Of a DNA stretch of 64,000 nt, positions 33,498 through 46,689 are shown in pieces. Below the pieces are notes generated by a model. It had not been told where the DNA came from. It searched no databases and worked only from the letters and a program-made list of their open reading frames with translations. Origin of the DNA: Antitrichia curtipendula. Taxonomy: Eukaryota; Streptophyta; Bryopsida; Hypnales; Leucodontaceae. The stretch is from assembly GCA_951230915.1 (NCBI GenBank), contig OX579640.1, positions 10,126,981-10,190,980 on the forward strand. Direction: 5' to 3'. The translations under genes were made by a program, and so were the position numbers. Each line of letters begins with the position of its first letter. Positions within the stretch are counted from its first letter, which is position 1.

Positions 33498-35870
33498 ATG
33501 GCACGAGGTGGTTGCTGTTGGAGTGGTCTTGGTTCGCTATCTCGCAAGAATAAAAAACGAATAGCTCCGGCTATACAGATTTCACAGGCTACTGATCCCC
33601 AGGGCCAATTTGCCTTCCTACTTGCGCCCCCTTCATCTCCAGCCTCTCACCAGAATTCTATGGTGCCATCCTCTGCGCAGTCACCTCACTACCGTCCAAC
33701 ATGTCCTGTTCCACCGGGTGGCGGCTCGAGAATTCCATTAGAAACACAATCCAACATGTTCACTGTGGGTCCTTATGCACATGAAACGGCACTTGTCTCT
33801 CCTCCAGTTTTTTCCACGTTCACGACGGCCCCCTCGACAGCTCCTTTCACACCTCCGCCAGAGCTCGCAGCTCAATTCACCAGGCCTTCTTCCCCTGATG
33901 TTCCATTTGCAAAGCTGCTAGGGTCGTCGTTCACGGAGCAAAGATCTGGGAAGCGAGAACCGGAGCCCCCGTATTCTGCTTCTCCGTTCGCCTCCCCGGA
34001 TTACTATCAGCATGATCAAAATCAGCAAGATGACTTGCAGGTTGCATATCAGTTGTATCCGGGAAGTCCACTGGGTCGTATGATTTCTCCTGCCGGCACA
34101 ACAGGTGCGTCAACACCTTTTGGTGGAGGAGGCACCACTGGCACTACTACACCCCATGCAGAGAGTGATAATCCCACTCCGCTGACCGTCCTTCCAGCCG
34201 TTGTAAGTATACTCCCAAACCTTGAGCACCAGGTTGCTGAGGGTCTTCACCAAAGGAGCGTTTTAGATTCCCAATGCGGTCCAGGAGAGCCTTTGAGTGA
34301 TAGCTATAGAGAGAGGAATGGAAGCTTCGACGGTAACGCGCGGTTCATGGGATCCATGTTACACGAACGTGATGGATTTGATTCAAACTCAAACTCATAT
34401 GGAAATGAACGGTACAGTGGAAGTTTAAGTGGCCTCAATGAGGTTTTGGAGGGCCGGAATAGGTATTCAAAATTACAGCAGGACAAGCAAGCACGTCACA
34501 CGGATTTGGATTCAAAAGAAGAGGTGGAGGACGATATTCGGGAGGATGATTTGCTTGAGCTTCCGATGCTGTCGGGCACTGAAGTTTCTCAGTGCGATTC
34601 CAGGCCCTCACGATCACCGAGTGGCAGTAGCAGATTTCAGAGCAAGGTTGGGAGCAAGGCAGGGAGCAATGTAGGGAGTAAGGCAGGGAGTAAGGCAGGA
34701 AGTAAAGCAGGAAGTAAAGCAGGAAGTAAAGCAGGAAGTAAGGCAGGAAGTAAGGCAGGGAGTAAAGGAGGAAGCAAGACTGGGTCTGATGCTTTGAAGG
34801 ACTGGGATCACAGTGAAGAGAATTTACTGGAATATGCATTTAGTTTGCTGGAAGGAACGAACGGAAACAAACCGGGGACAATCGGTTGGGCGCCATTGGA
34901 TACCTCACTTTCAAGAGTATCTGAAGCATCCTCCCATTTATCTTCTGACCCGGAACATTCGACGGAAGAGAGTAGAGCGAATTCTTTGAGGGTAAACTCT
35001 CCGCATGCAGGTGACCACGCTCGTAAGTGTAGCACCGATGTGCCTCCGGAATCAAAAGCTGCGGGAGCAAGTGTGGTGCCTGAGGAGACGAACCCTCCGG
35101 TTGAACATTGGGACAGAGATCCTGGTAGGAGAACTATAATTGCCTGCAGCTGGACATGATATCTGAATTTTGCTCTGTAGATTTCATTTCTAGCTTCTTC
35201 TCATCTTAATTAAGGCACCTTGTTGTTTTTACAATGTATGAGGTTTACCGTAACCAGTATGCTTGGTGATTAGTTGTGATTATAATTTTTGCGCATCGAA
35301 TGTCGTACAGGTTGCTGTTCAAGATGCGAGTCGCTCGTCTCTCAAAATGAGCAGTTATCAGTAGCGTTGAAGGAGGCAGAAAGAAAACGGTTGGAGAAAG
35401 AACACCTTGCGGAGGAAAGGGAACAACAAATACGGCACCTTACAAAGCTACTGCAGTCGGGGGTATGCATGCATCTTGGTTTGGACAGCAAATTCTTTAG
35501 AGACTCAGGCTTATCTTTCTGTTAAATCATGTTCTGGCTAGGGTCAGCGTTCAATACAAGTTCTATCTCTAACTAGGATTCACCATGATGGATCATCGCT
35601 TGACACGCGGTTTTATGCATAACATCAAATATTGCGAAGTCATCATTGACTGCATCTAGGCGAGGATAAACTGGGCACTTGTTATTGTCCAGTAGGAACT
35701 CAGGTTTTAAATACCTACAGGCTCGATTCATAGTTCATGGATTTCGTTTATCTCATATTTTGTAGAAATCATGTTCTTTGGCTTTGCAGGGCCTAAAGAA
35801 CTACGTGGGAGATTTTTCAAGATCTGGCAATCAAGTGGGCAAGGATATCAAGGTCGAAGATACATTATGA
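33498..35870 (+). CDS. Plant hydroxyproline-rich glycoprotein family protein with coiled-coil tail
   Basis: Recognised by the family block RGGCCWSGLGSLSRKNKKRI, then LLAPPSSPASHQNS, VGPYAHETALVSPPVFSTFT and PSTAPFTPPPELAAQF with PSSPDVPFAKLL, shared with Arabidopsis proteins annotated only as HRGP family. The biochemical role is unknown. There is no signal peptide, so a cell-wall location is doubtful. Exons: 33498-35124, 35311-35462, 35790-35870, all GT/AG with phases 1 and 0, giving 619 residues if translation starts at the Met at 33498. An upstream exon may add an N-terminus. The middle is low-complexity and acidic, with twelve SKxG repeats (34641-34784). Exon 3 encodes a heptad-like helix (LVSQNEQLSVALKEAERKRL then REQQIRHLTKLLQ), a likely coiled coil. 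The protein ends DIKVEDTL. Retention of intron 2 would stop at 35157 and remove the coiled coil. Confidence 0.85.
34641..34784 (+). repeat. Coding 12-bp tandem repeat, (SKxG)12
   Basis: Twelve consecutive 12-bp units (AGTAAAGCAGGA type) encode SKVG, SKAG, SNVG, then seven SKAG, SKGG and SKTG. The central units are almost identical in DNA, so copy number is likely to vary between individuals without changing the frame. The result is a basic, flexible segment between acidic regions. Confidence 0.9.
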
Positions 35871-37329
35871 AATAGGGATTCTTTCCAAGCTTATTAGCCC
35901 TTCAAAGCATAGACATTACATGCAAGGTAATAACGAGGACTGGTGATCAATCCTGGTTTGGAGTAGAGAGTTTCTTACAGTCCTTAGACTTACTGGGCAA
36001 ATACAGTGCTTGGGCAGATATTCCACTGTTTGATTCCTAAGCAGTTCTTAGAGATAGTTTGAGCTGACACAAGTTCATGTCATCATATTTTCATTCTGCA
36101 GCGTCACTGTTTGATAGGCTAAATCGACGCTGCAATTTAATATTTTCTTCGTGTGTGAAGTCGTTCAGCCTTTTAGCAGGAATATCTGATTCGGGCAGTT
36201 TAATTCCGCCTCATTGCTACAAGAAGGGATTTCCCCATTTCTACAAGATTCAGTGAGATGTAGATTCTCTTTTCAGCGTGTTAGGTAAGTGGAGAGCCTG
36301 CCACCATTTCTAGGTTCCAAAGTATGAAATTCCATGCCCAGCATCATTTCGTTCGGTCTTCATTTATTAATAACTCGAACTCGTCGTTCTCTATTATCTC
36401 GTCGATCGTCAATTTGGTGATGATTCGCAGAGAAACAGGGTCTCTTGCATGAATTCAATAAGGTAGACGTACCTAAAAGTAACACTTATTCAAGATCTTG
36501 AGGGTAGCTACAGAATAAAAACAATGTGCTTGTTAAGAAATGGTTTACAAAACCAACAAAATTTGTTTTGTACTTTTTCAAGCTTGTATGAATATAATAT
36601 GAATTTGTGAAAACAATTGCCTAGATGCACCCGTAGCTCAACACACAAGTGGTCATGGAAACACCCAAAATCAACATGTAAAAAGCTTGGCCAACATGAA
36701 TCCACACAAATTCTACCTTCATGACCGTGACAACTTCTTGTAACCCCACTTGTCTATTTTGGGTCTAACTGTGCTTGAATTTAGGTCGTTTTCTAGATGT
36801 CAAGAAATGACTCTTGTTACTTTTGGATATTTCTACCTTACCTTGTTTCTGTAATCTGAAAACGGTTGTGTGCAAAATCTGGAATTATGCAAGATATTAA
36901 TCCATTAAGGATTGTGATTGATTTTGGGGGTGGACAACATGTTTTGTGGTTATATGTGGTTAATGGTGATAATTGGAGAAGATGAATTTCTTTTACAAAT
37001 TTGACTGTATCGATGGATGCGATGTGATCATTTTATTGTTTTGATATGAAATTTGCAACAAGAATATGTTCTCTTTGGAGATTTTATAATGCATTTCTAT
37101 ACCGTATGTGCTTTAGTATATAGACAACTGAGTTTCTATGTTATGACTTTGTATTTTTTTAATGAGCGATTCTTTCTATAAATGGTTGCCGCATGTCTCA
37201 TCTTTAGTGTCATCATGGCCCCCAAGAAGATCATGGACTTTAGGGAATGTCAAGTAGGAGTTCCCAAAGAATGCCAATTCATTTGCCAAATGCCATACTA
37301 TACAGCTGAACCTCAGCAGTTGCTTCATT
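35871..37329. other. 3' flank of HRGP-family gene and spacer
   Basis: The gene's 3' UTR should lie in the first few hundred bases. No further gene or terminal repeat was recognised. Confidence 0.3.
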
Positions 37330-37830
37330 GTGCACATCATAGCAATGACATCATCTAGGAATTGGGAGAGGCGGAAATTGATCACCTGTAAATACCTTGA
37401 ATTCAACTCAAAGAAACAAACATTCTTGTGTCTAAATGGCAAATATAAAGAACTACATGTAACATGGAGTAGGATAAAAAAACCAAAAATCAAGGACACT
37501 ACAAGACTGACAATAAGGACAGTCATGCATGTATAACGCTACACCCTTGCAGACACATGGACAATTCGTAAACATACTCTCATACTAATTCAATAGTTCT
37601 ACAATTCAACTTCACGAGATGTAACAATGAATTCATCCAAGGATTGGAAGAGGCAAAAACTAGTGATCCGTGAACATATTGAATCCAACTCAAAGAGGCA
37701 GAGATACCTATGGATAAAAGGCAAACATAAGAAAAAACTAATCACGAACATTGCAAGACTATGACAATAAAGACAACCATGCTTGTATGTTACTCTACCC
37801 TTGCAAAAAATGGAAAATATATAACCGCAA
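37330..37830. repeat. Diverged direct duplication, unit about 290 bp apart
   Basis: The 37330-37560 stretch (ATCATCTAGGAATTGGGAGA, then CAACTCAAAGAAACAAACAT) returns in diverged form at 37620-37830 (TTCATCCAAGGATTGGAAGA, then CAACTCAAAGAGGCAGAGAT), including the TACACCCTTGCA/CTACCCTTGCA end. The origin is unknown, and neither unit has a convincing open frame. Confidence 0.6.
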
Positions 37831-38779
37831 AAGGAGATATATATAAGGCAACAACCCACATCTACAAGTAGAGGAAGCTCTTGAACACACCTATACAGAT
37901 GACTACGACAAACCACTAAGAAGTAAACAATAAATCTAAAAACAATACAAAATTTGGGAACTTACCCACACCTGAGAAATTTTGCAACCCTACCAAATAA
38001 ATCTTCCAAAGCATGAAAACTTACTTGACCAATATAGGCCACTTGAAAGAAACAACAATCTACAAACAGTTTAGGACAAAATGGGAGCTTACTCATATTG
38101 GCCTAGCGAGAGCTTCGCTACTTCCATAGTACTTCCATCAAAACAAATTCCAACGAAGAAAATTGAGATTAAGAATTTTCTCAAATTAGCATGGTGAGAA
38201 AATGACAACTTCAACTGATCATGCGGTGAAGTGAATTTTGTTGCAGTAACTAATCCTGCAATACAACCAACTTTGACCAAAAAGTGTAGATAGAACCTCG
38301 TCCACAAAAAGCAAGCACACTCACACAAGTAAACAAAGAGATCCAACGCTAAAAAAAAGGTAAATTCACACCGCTACAACATTGGCAAATTCAATTGAAA
38401 AGTCCCAATGTCTCATCCTTTAGTATTTGACAAGCCCTTGGATCTCATTCACCCTCTCTGATTCTAAGAGACAACCCCCGTTGTGTGGCACAAAGATCAC
38501 TAAAATCATATAAGAGGTTGAATTCTTTGGACGTTACAAGCGCGTCCTCATGGCTTGTCGAACCAACATCTTCCCACCAAACTTGCTCCCAAAGTACTCC
38601 CAACTTGTTAGACTAGTGTTTGCTCCAATGCCGTCAACAATACCTTTGCTTGTAATTCCACCACATTGTTTCAACAACCACAAATAAGCAACAACACATG
38701 TCAAGGTGAATGAACATGTGCCAAGTCCACTACTAACACCATCATTGAGACTATTGATTTACCAATGCATAAAGCGAAC

Positions 38780-40620
38780 TTCCAAAAAAGCTACTTATGA
38801 GTTCGTCAGGTGTGGAAGAACTCAAAGCACTTTGAGGTGTACAATCGAACCCCCTCGCACTGAGGGCAAATCCAAAAGGTGCATCGCTTGCAAATATGAC
38901 AAATTCTATGGAGATTGGTTTTTCGGGGAATGTGGCTAATAAACGTAGGACAAGGTCAAGGTGGAGCCTTCCAAGTTGCTTGTGGAACCCACATCACACC
39001 TTCAACCGAATAAGGCCACCCCATCAAAGTAGAAGCAACACGCAGCTAGAATTCCTTGTGGGTTAAGGGTTTCTCCCCTAATCTCTTTGAAGTCTCTTTG
39101 TGAATAGTTAAGGCATTGGCAATCAAAGAGTCCATGAAGAATAAATACATTCAATGCCACCATTTCTTTGTAGCAATCTATATGTTGTAGTAGGACCAGT
39201 TTTGGTCACCAACATCAACTCCACCCATCATTTGCAATTACAAGGTTTGGATTAGGGACATGGGTACTTCAGCAATCCTCTGCCCAAAGATTGGACGAGT
39301 AACAATTCCGCCCGGAACCATTGGATAAGCTACTATGGCCAAAAAATAGACCCCTTTTGTATCTTGCCAGTGGATTGCCGCCATCTTCTTATCCTTATGC
39401 CCTCGAATGTGAAGTGTCCCTCGAGGATGCTTATGGGTGATGCCCAAGCTTATAGGAAAGCCCCTTTGTTGCTTACATGCAGTTCCAACAACATAAAATC
39501 CATAAGAAAACAAGTCATCAAAAATGTACGGCAAAGTAAAGATGTGAAGTAGTTATCACATGTTATAATGTATCATTGCCCTTCAAGTCCCTTTGTCAAG
39601 CAAGTGACTACTTACCCTACCATGCCAATGTGTACTGCAACTGAAGATTTAAGTTGTATATTGTCCTTCCCTACATAGATCTCTAATTTTGTAGACATAG
39701 CTAGTCACAGAACATGCTATCGCCCAAATTTTCATGCCATGTGTTATTGGCTTGGCGGGGAGATATTTCTTGAAGGAGCATAAATGCTCGTTGTAGGCCA
39801 CCATACACTCATCCACTGTCACGTGCGGAGATAAGTTCCAAAATCATTGAAACCTCGCTTGTACATGCTCTAAAATTCACTTGTACTTGCCAATTGGGTC
39901 ATAGCTTAGGTTCCGTTTATTAGTTACAAAGTCGTATCTCCACATCATGTACAAGCACCATAGAATGTATTCAAACCGCCATCGAGACATAATGCTTGCC
40001 ACATCCTCACAAAACAGAGCCCCATGCCCTTGTTGCAAATAATCTCAATTGCAAGGTTGATCCCTAATACACATTAGGTAGCAAATCCCAGTAAACTGCC
40101 GGAGTTCTTTAAGTGTAATGGGATATGTTGCACATCTGCCACCTTTTCGCTTCCTCGTTGCAGGATCAATGAAGTTGGCGTAGTCATTATTTTCTCGTAT
40201 TAGTTTTTTGCTGCAATATTTCATCCTAAAAGAGAGCAAAGTACTCAATAGACTTCATGAGAATGTCAATTGGGAGATGCTCGCTTGTGCCAACTGCCCT
40301 TTCCTTGAATGGCTGCCGCTGCAACAGAGACCATGTCCGAGCATGCCAATTGGGCTCTGAATAATTGTCATCCAAGTTGGGCGTCTTAGATTTTGGTCCC
40401 TCAAGATAAATTCTAAGTTTGTCCAACAACACTATGGGGTTGTCATCCTACATGTCTACAGAACTGGCATTGCTAAAGAAGCAATCGTGTTCACTCCCTA
40501 AATCAGACAAGGCGAGATCCAATCATCGGCGGAGTCACTATCTGCTAGCTCCCAACCTACTAGACCACTGTGCTCCACTAGTGGTTGTTAATGTTCTTGT
40601 ACCATGCCCAAGCCTAAAGA
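38780..40620 (-). pseudogene. piggyBac-type transposase (DDE_Tnp_1_7) remnant
   Basis: Minus strand, N- to C-terminal. 40045-40432 encodes the N-terminal domain (NWHARTWSLLQRQPFKERAV, ITLKELRQFTGICYLM). At about 39.7-39.83 kb comes DECMVAYNEHLCSFKKYLPA then PITHGMKIWAIACS, with the first catalytic Asp. Near 39.55 kb is TCDNYFTSL with the second Asp. After a one-base shift follows PYIFDDLFSYGFYVVGTACK then QQRGFPISLG (39238-39534). Near 39.2 kb is MMGGVDVGDQNWSYYN then TKKWWH, with the third Asp. At 38.78-38.89 kb comes the C-terminal zinc finger CHICKRCTFWICPQC then CFEFFHT. Domain order and the three Asp are those of piggyBac transposases. Stops and frameshifts show it is dead. Terminal repeats and TTAA borders were not identified. 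Confidence 0.8.
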
Positions 40621-43600
40621 ATAAACATTAAAACTAAATGTTGTGTATCATATGAAGAGATGCATGTAACTAGCTATTTGTAAGAAAGTTTAACATTAGC
40701 TATTGATTGAACTCCACCAACAATACCATCCTAAGGTCTCTACATCTTTGAGTGTTGGGCATTAGGTGAAATTTGTGGTCAACTATTTCAGAACTGTAAA
40801 ACACTCAATGACCAAGTTTGTCAAATTTTCTACTATCAGGAAATGGAATGAGTTTAATGTGAGTATTTATTGTCTCTCATTTTCTTCATTGTAACTGAAT
40901 TAGTTACTTGCATACCAATTGGACTATAATTCTTCCATTCTATGGTAGGCTAGCTACATGACATCTTGAGTTACAATGTTTTTACTCTGTTTAAGCTATT
41001 TCTTTGTCGTTCTGCACTAATTTTCAAGCCATTTTGCAATGAAAGATCCAAAAAATTTGAGTCTTAATTTACATTATGAACAATGAATTATAAGTTTTTA
41101 TCATGTCTTGGTGTATTAGTAAGTCAACGTGATTAGAATCCTAAACCTAAAGAAAAGGCTACACAAACTTTGAAGCCACCTATAAGAGTGTAGTGAGTTT
41201 TAATTTTGAACACTATTTTTGCTTTTGTGCAAGAGACCATTCTTCATCGCAGATGCTATCATGAATTTTTTGTAAAAGCATTCTCAACAAGTCAAGTTCT
41301 TGGTAGAAACCACGACAATGCTTTCCATACATCCAATTTGTAGATAATCGTCCAATTCAGTACTCTAGGACATAGGTTTACAAAGACAAACTTGAAATGA
41401 AAAGTCTTGGATACTAAGCAATGGTACAACATGTACAAGACAATCCACAAGTGCCAAATTCGATACTCCCACATGGTCCTGAAAGGTCAACATAGGTTCA
41501 TAATAGATCAAGCCATAATGCTCATTTTTGATGAGAGCATCTGATACTTATAGAAAGAGCTAAAGTCTGAGCCCACACCTGGATAAGAAGAGCTGTCAAG
41601 GGTAATTTAGGATTAGCCGAAGTTGCACCCTCACTCAAATTTTTTGCCATTTGTTTGTATTCTTTAGATGCTTGGTCTTCAAAAACGCTTGTTGAACACA
41701 CCTACGGAAAAAGAAGGTCAACAAAAGTGTCCATTGATGCTAAGCTAATCCTCCATCATAGTTTCATAAATTCAAGCGTCTAGGACAAGAATACTATATA
41801 AGGAAGACTATGACAATCCTAATAACAACCATCAAATGTGAGCAATGAAAAATAGAAAGGTAGCTGTAAACTTATCCATTTGAAATGAACCATGTAGAGA
41901 ACCTCATGTGACAAACTTCATTCAAGTTTTGACATACTTTGGGCATTCACAAAGATCTCTCAAGTAGCCCTACAATTCTTGCCAAACATAGGGTCTCACT
42001 TGTACTACTAGTGTGACTTCCGCAATGTCCTTGCCTACTTCATCAATACGTCCATCTTTTTAGCCTTCTCAAATCTGGACTTGGAGCCTCCAATGCAATA
42101 TCAATGCATGACAGCCTCATAAAGTAGCAGCTGGATACGACAATGAACAAAAAGGTCCTAGAAATTGCAACTCTAGTCCTTCATAGAGTTTCCTCCCTAT
42201 ATTACATAATTCTCGTCTAAAAATCTCTAAGGTACTCTAACTTGCATTTTGTACCACACACCTTGGTCAAATACTTCTAACTAAATTGTTGTAATGGAAA
42301 TTGACATGTAGAAGTAGTTTACAAAGAGTATATGCTAGAAACTAGTGTTGTTTACTTTATTCCATACAGGGAGCTTCAATGCTCATATGAAATTTTGAAA
42401 TGCTTGTACCAAGCTCTGAGCAATTGTCGTTGTAGTGTGGCAATCTCTTGGTTCATTGATGGCATTGACACCCGCCTTGTTTGATCCACATGTGGTGCTC
42501 ACTTTTATAATTGTGGTCTTGAACTCGACATACCTCAATAGAATGATGAATGAAATGATAAGAAGAGAAAATCACATAAGCCAATTTGAGCAATTTTGAC
42601 CAATGTCAACCAATTTCGACCCATCACCACCAATTTCAAGCAACATTCATTTGACAGTGGTTGAGTGGTTTGATACATATCTGAGGTAGATGTCAACCAA
42701 TTTCAACAAAGGGTCTGTGATTATCATCATATTTCCATTTGATTCTATAAAACATCTTGCATTCAAATCATATTTTGTACATCACTGTGAAGTACTCCAA
42801 TGACTCCATAACTCTCAACTAACACTGAATTACCTGTGTTGACAAGTGAATCGAGAGTTTGTAATTATTCGGATCATATCAACACTTCAGTTGGTCAAAT
42901 TCAACTGAACCGGCTCATTAAGTCCCTTATGGAGAGGCTATTTCTAAGTTTCCTACCATTGAATACATCAATGTCACCTTGAAAAAAGACCTTGTCTTGT
43001 GAGAAAATATATTTTGTTCAAATTCATGTTGTTTGTGGTATTTGTTGAACAAGATGCAACTAGGAGCGCTAAGAAGAAGTATCTCCTTGAGAATTGGAAC
43101 AAGGTCATCTTTCAATTTTGGCAACTAGTTCTTCCAAATTAAAATTTAACCACCAAAGCCAAGGTTGTTTCTGATGACCAAACCATTGATTGTTTTATTG
43201 TGCTCTATGCTCAAGTTTGACTAATGTACATAACTATTGTATGTTGTCCACTTGTCACCAAACCTTATTAGTAGAGCCATTTCAGCAATGTCGTCCCTTG
43301 CTAAAGTCGCTCATGTTTCAACTTCAAGCAATAATGCAACAACCTAAGTGGCAAAAGGACATTGCAAAAAACCTTACTAGAAGTGTAAAGAAAACAACAT
43401 GCATCTCAATTTCTAAACCTTGAAGCACATATCACATTTTGGAACACGTTACTAACAAGAGATGGATAGTAGCTCTGCCAACATTGGCAACTTGGTGTAT
43501 CACAATGGGCATGGAGTAGGGAAGGAAAATCTTACTAAACAAACCAGGCTAAAATCCAACGACACACTGCTTTCCGTCCAGTGCCAAACCAATGACAAAT

Positions 43601-46600
43601 TCACATTCATGGTAATAATCAGCTAGAGCAAGAGGTGACAATATTCCTTCAAACTTGCAAGGCAGGCTTTTTTTCATGGTTGACAACATCTGCCACATAT
43701 CAGAAAACGTTCACAAACAAATAAGAAGTAGAAAGTTACAAGAGCGATTATGCACCATTGAAAGTGCCAAAAGTTGGCAATAGAAAAGATGGAACGTCAT
43801 GAAGTGATTGCTGAAGATTTGCAGGTGTCCTTGTGTAATTCGGTGCGTCCCCATGGCACGGAGTTGCTTCTTCTTCTTCCAACTAGTGGCAAGCAAGGCG
43901 TGGCAAGACTTGAACATCCAAGTAAGCCTTAAAATCCACTTGCACAAAGCCATTGCCATTTGTTGTTTCTTCTCCAACCAAGACCGTGCCAACAACAAAT
44001 GGATATGGAACGAGCAATAGTTCTCCACCTTAAAAGAGATCATGGAGGAAGATATGAACCCAAGATAGGTGAGGTATAAACGAATTTGAATCATGTGGCA
44101 TTGGTTCCGGGTCCTCTTCATTGCCAATGACACTCCCAAGTGTAGGAGGTGGAATGCATCCCCGACTTTGTCATCCTCCTCAACCCCGACCAATTAAACC
44201 ACCGAACTCTTTTACGAGTTCAGTCCTTTATACAATGGTGTTTGTCACTGTAGCACTAGAGGTTGTATTGATCATAATTTTCACCCTACGCATATACTTC
44301 CACTTTGGTTATGGCAAAGATGTCATCGGCACATTTGTTGTATTTTGAATTTCTCCAACCCACACCTTCGGCTTGTAAACATACTTCAGCTTTAGCTTCA
44401 ACGCAAGACCCTTGTCGCCAGCTTTGGGGTGCACGTTCTCCTTGCCTTTCTACCACGTTGCTACAAACAAGAGACCATTGCATCTAGAAGTGTCGTCAAT
44501 CCTACAAATAGGACATTGTTCTCAAAGATATTGTGAAGGGAGGTCATCCCTCCAGTGTGAACTTTGACAATGTCTAAAGGTGGAAGAGCACCTGCCAGCA
44601 CGTCATGAAAAGACAATTTGCCGCAAGTTAGCGTGAAGCTCTGTTGGAAAGCCATCCTTATTGCCTTCTTCACATCTGGGACCCCAACCAAACAACTTCA
44701 TAGTGTTGTGATATAGATATGTACACTATATAAGATGTGTGCTAATTTATAAGGAGACTCTAAAACTTACTAGTGATGCTTCCAGTAGCTTCAAGGTGGC
44801 GTTTGTTGCTAATGGAGTTGTTGAAAAGACGAAAGCCCTAGACATGTTTCACCAGTTTGGAGTATTATTTTAATTCTATTTAGAATTTGTGCGTGGATGT
44901 GGAGTTCAACTCTAGAATGTGAAACTGGAGGGGTTTTATGGAGTTGCAAGATCGAGAGTCTCAACTAGAGGTTGAATACGAGCTTTCCTTGTTACAGTTG
45001 CCAATTCAACCATCTTAGCCATTGACTTCTATACCAATGTTAATCTATTTGCAAGATGAGGTTGGACCTTCTTGTTCGTTGAAGAAACCTCGTGTAGAGT
45101 AGCCTTGGCATGGTAATCATCAAAGAGACACTTATGCTTTGATGATTCTACTCCAAGTTGGATGTATTGAACCAAGCACCTAAAAAGTGACATTTGAAGG
45201 GAGTCATGAGGGCCTAAATAACAATCAATATTATTGTACGGTTAGGCCAATTAAGGGAAGTCTTGGTCACCAGCGTTGGTTAAAAGGGCTAGTGAATCCT
45301 TTAATGAAGGCCGAACGTGCAAATTACGTCACAAATATTGTCAAGCGCATCCTCAAGTTCTTGCAGATTGAATAGTGTTCTTCTTTGATTTCAAATTTTA
45401 CCTCCATTTGATTTTAGTTGAAATTTTATAGCTACATTAAATTTTTGTACTCTATTTGTATGTTAGGAATTGAAAGTTAGGGAAATAATGGTAGTTTACC
45501 TCCTAGTTGGACCTTAGAGGTTCTTTGACCTTGAAAGATAAATAGGAACTTACCTTTGAGTATTTTCCTTGGGTCAATAGGTGTTTGGAGGCCCATGTGA
45601 TGTGTGCATGGGCTGATTTCACCTACCTTAGGGGTCTAGAGGCTTGGATAGGTATCTTCTTCTTTCCTTCTAGTCAGGGTTTGTGAATAGTGTGTGTATG
45701 GAATGTGTATGTTGAATTTTGGAAGGCCGAGGATTCAAGCAATCATAATTCTTGATATATAAGCTATTTTGAAATAAATAATTGAAGGTTTGTTCATTTT
45801 CTCATTGCCGTTTAAAAAAGACCTCTCTTCTATGATTTGGAGTTAAGAGCAAAAAGTTACGAGCGTGTGAACGAAAATGAGTCTACTGTCACCCAACAAA
45901 AAAGAGTACAGATTCGAATGGCCACCAAAGTTTGTATTTTTTGCATATCTCTTTGAAATTTTGGAGAATTAGAGGAAACTTTTTTAAATTTCTAAAGACT
46001 CATTACTTAAATCAATTGGAGCTACGTGGAGAAAGATATGAGTTTTTGAGTAGTAGAGGGTCTGTTGCCCTTGTTGTTTGAAACCCAAATCTTTGTAAGG
46101 CTATAGATTTTGTTTGAAGAATTATTTCTAAGTGAAAATTTTAGTAAAGATAGAAGAGTTTGTTAGCTTTTTGAAAAGCTATTGAATTTTTAGTCTAATA
46201 AAAAAATTGCAAAATTATAGGTAGTGAAGCAAAGGAAGGTCTATTGCCTTCTTATTTCGAGAAGAATGTAGATAGGATGGATGCAGATTTGTGTTTCTTT
46301 TGAAAATTTGAAAATTTGATGACTTGATGACTTGAAAACAAGAAGAATGAAGACTCATGTGTTGTGGCTTGTGGCTTGTTATTCCTAGCCAGTTTTGGAA
46401 GCTTGTTGTCTTTCTAATGTTAGTCCTAGTTGATTTTGGAGGCTTGTTGTTATCATTTTTGCATTGTAAACATTGTTGCAGGTTATATGGGTATCCAATA
46501 ATAGCCCCATTTTGTGTTTGTGGCGATGAAGTGGGATTGATCACCCACATGGTTGTTATTTTATGTCGTTCCCATAAGTGAGACACGATTGTTGATCACT

Positions 46601-46689
46601 ATGGATTTGAAGTTTAGGAGCTAATCTTTCGGATGGTTCAATTTGTGGTCTAATTGTCCTGTTCTACCCGTCCGAAACTTGTGGTTTCT
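40621..46689. other. Six kilobases without a recognised gene
   Basis: Short open frames occur on both strands: 43711-44193 minus, 160 residues; 44461-44691 minus, 76 residues with FHDVLAGALPPLDIVKVHTG; 45187-45375 plus, 62 residues. None matched a family I can name. The 43.7-44.7 kb minus frames look like parts of a decayed protein gene of unknown kind, because their composition is more protein-like than that of neighbouring frames. No terminal repeats were found. Confidence 0.3.

Noticed and set aside
34435..34839. 134-residue minus-strand frame over the SKAG repeat
   Set aside because: It is the antisense shadow of the coding tandem repeat (LP/CFTSC repeats) within the well-supported HRGP-family exon.
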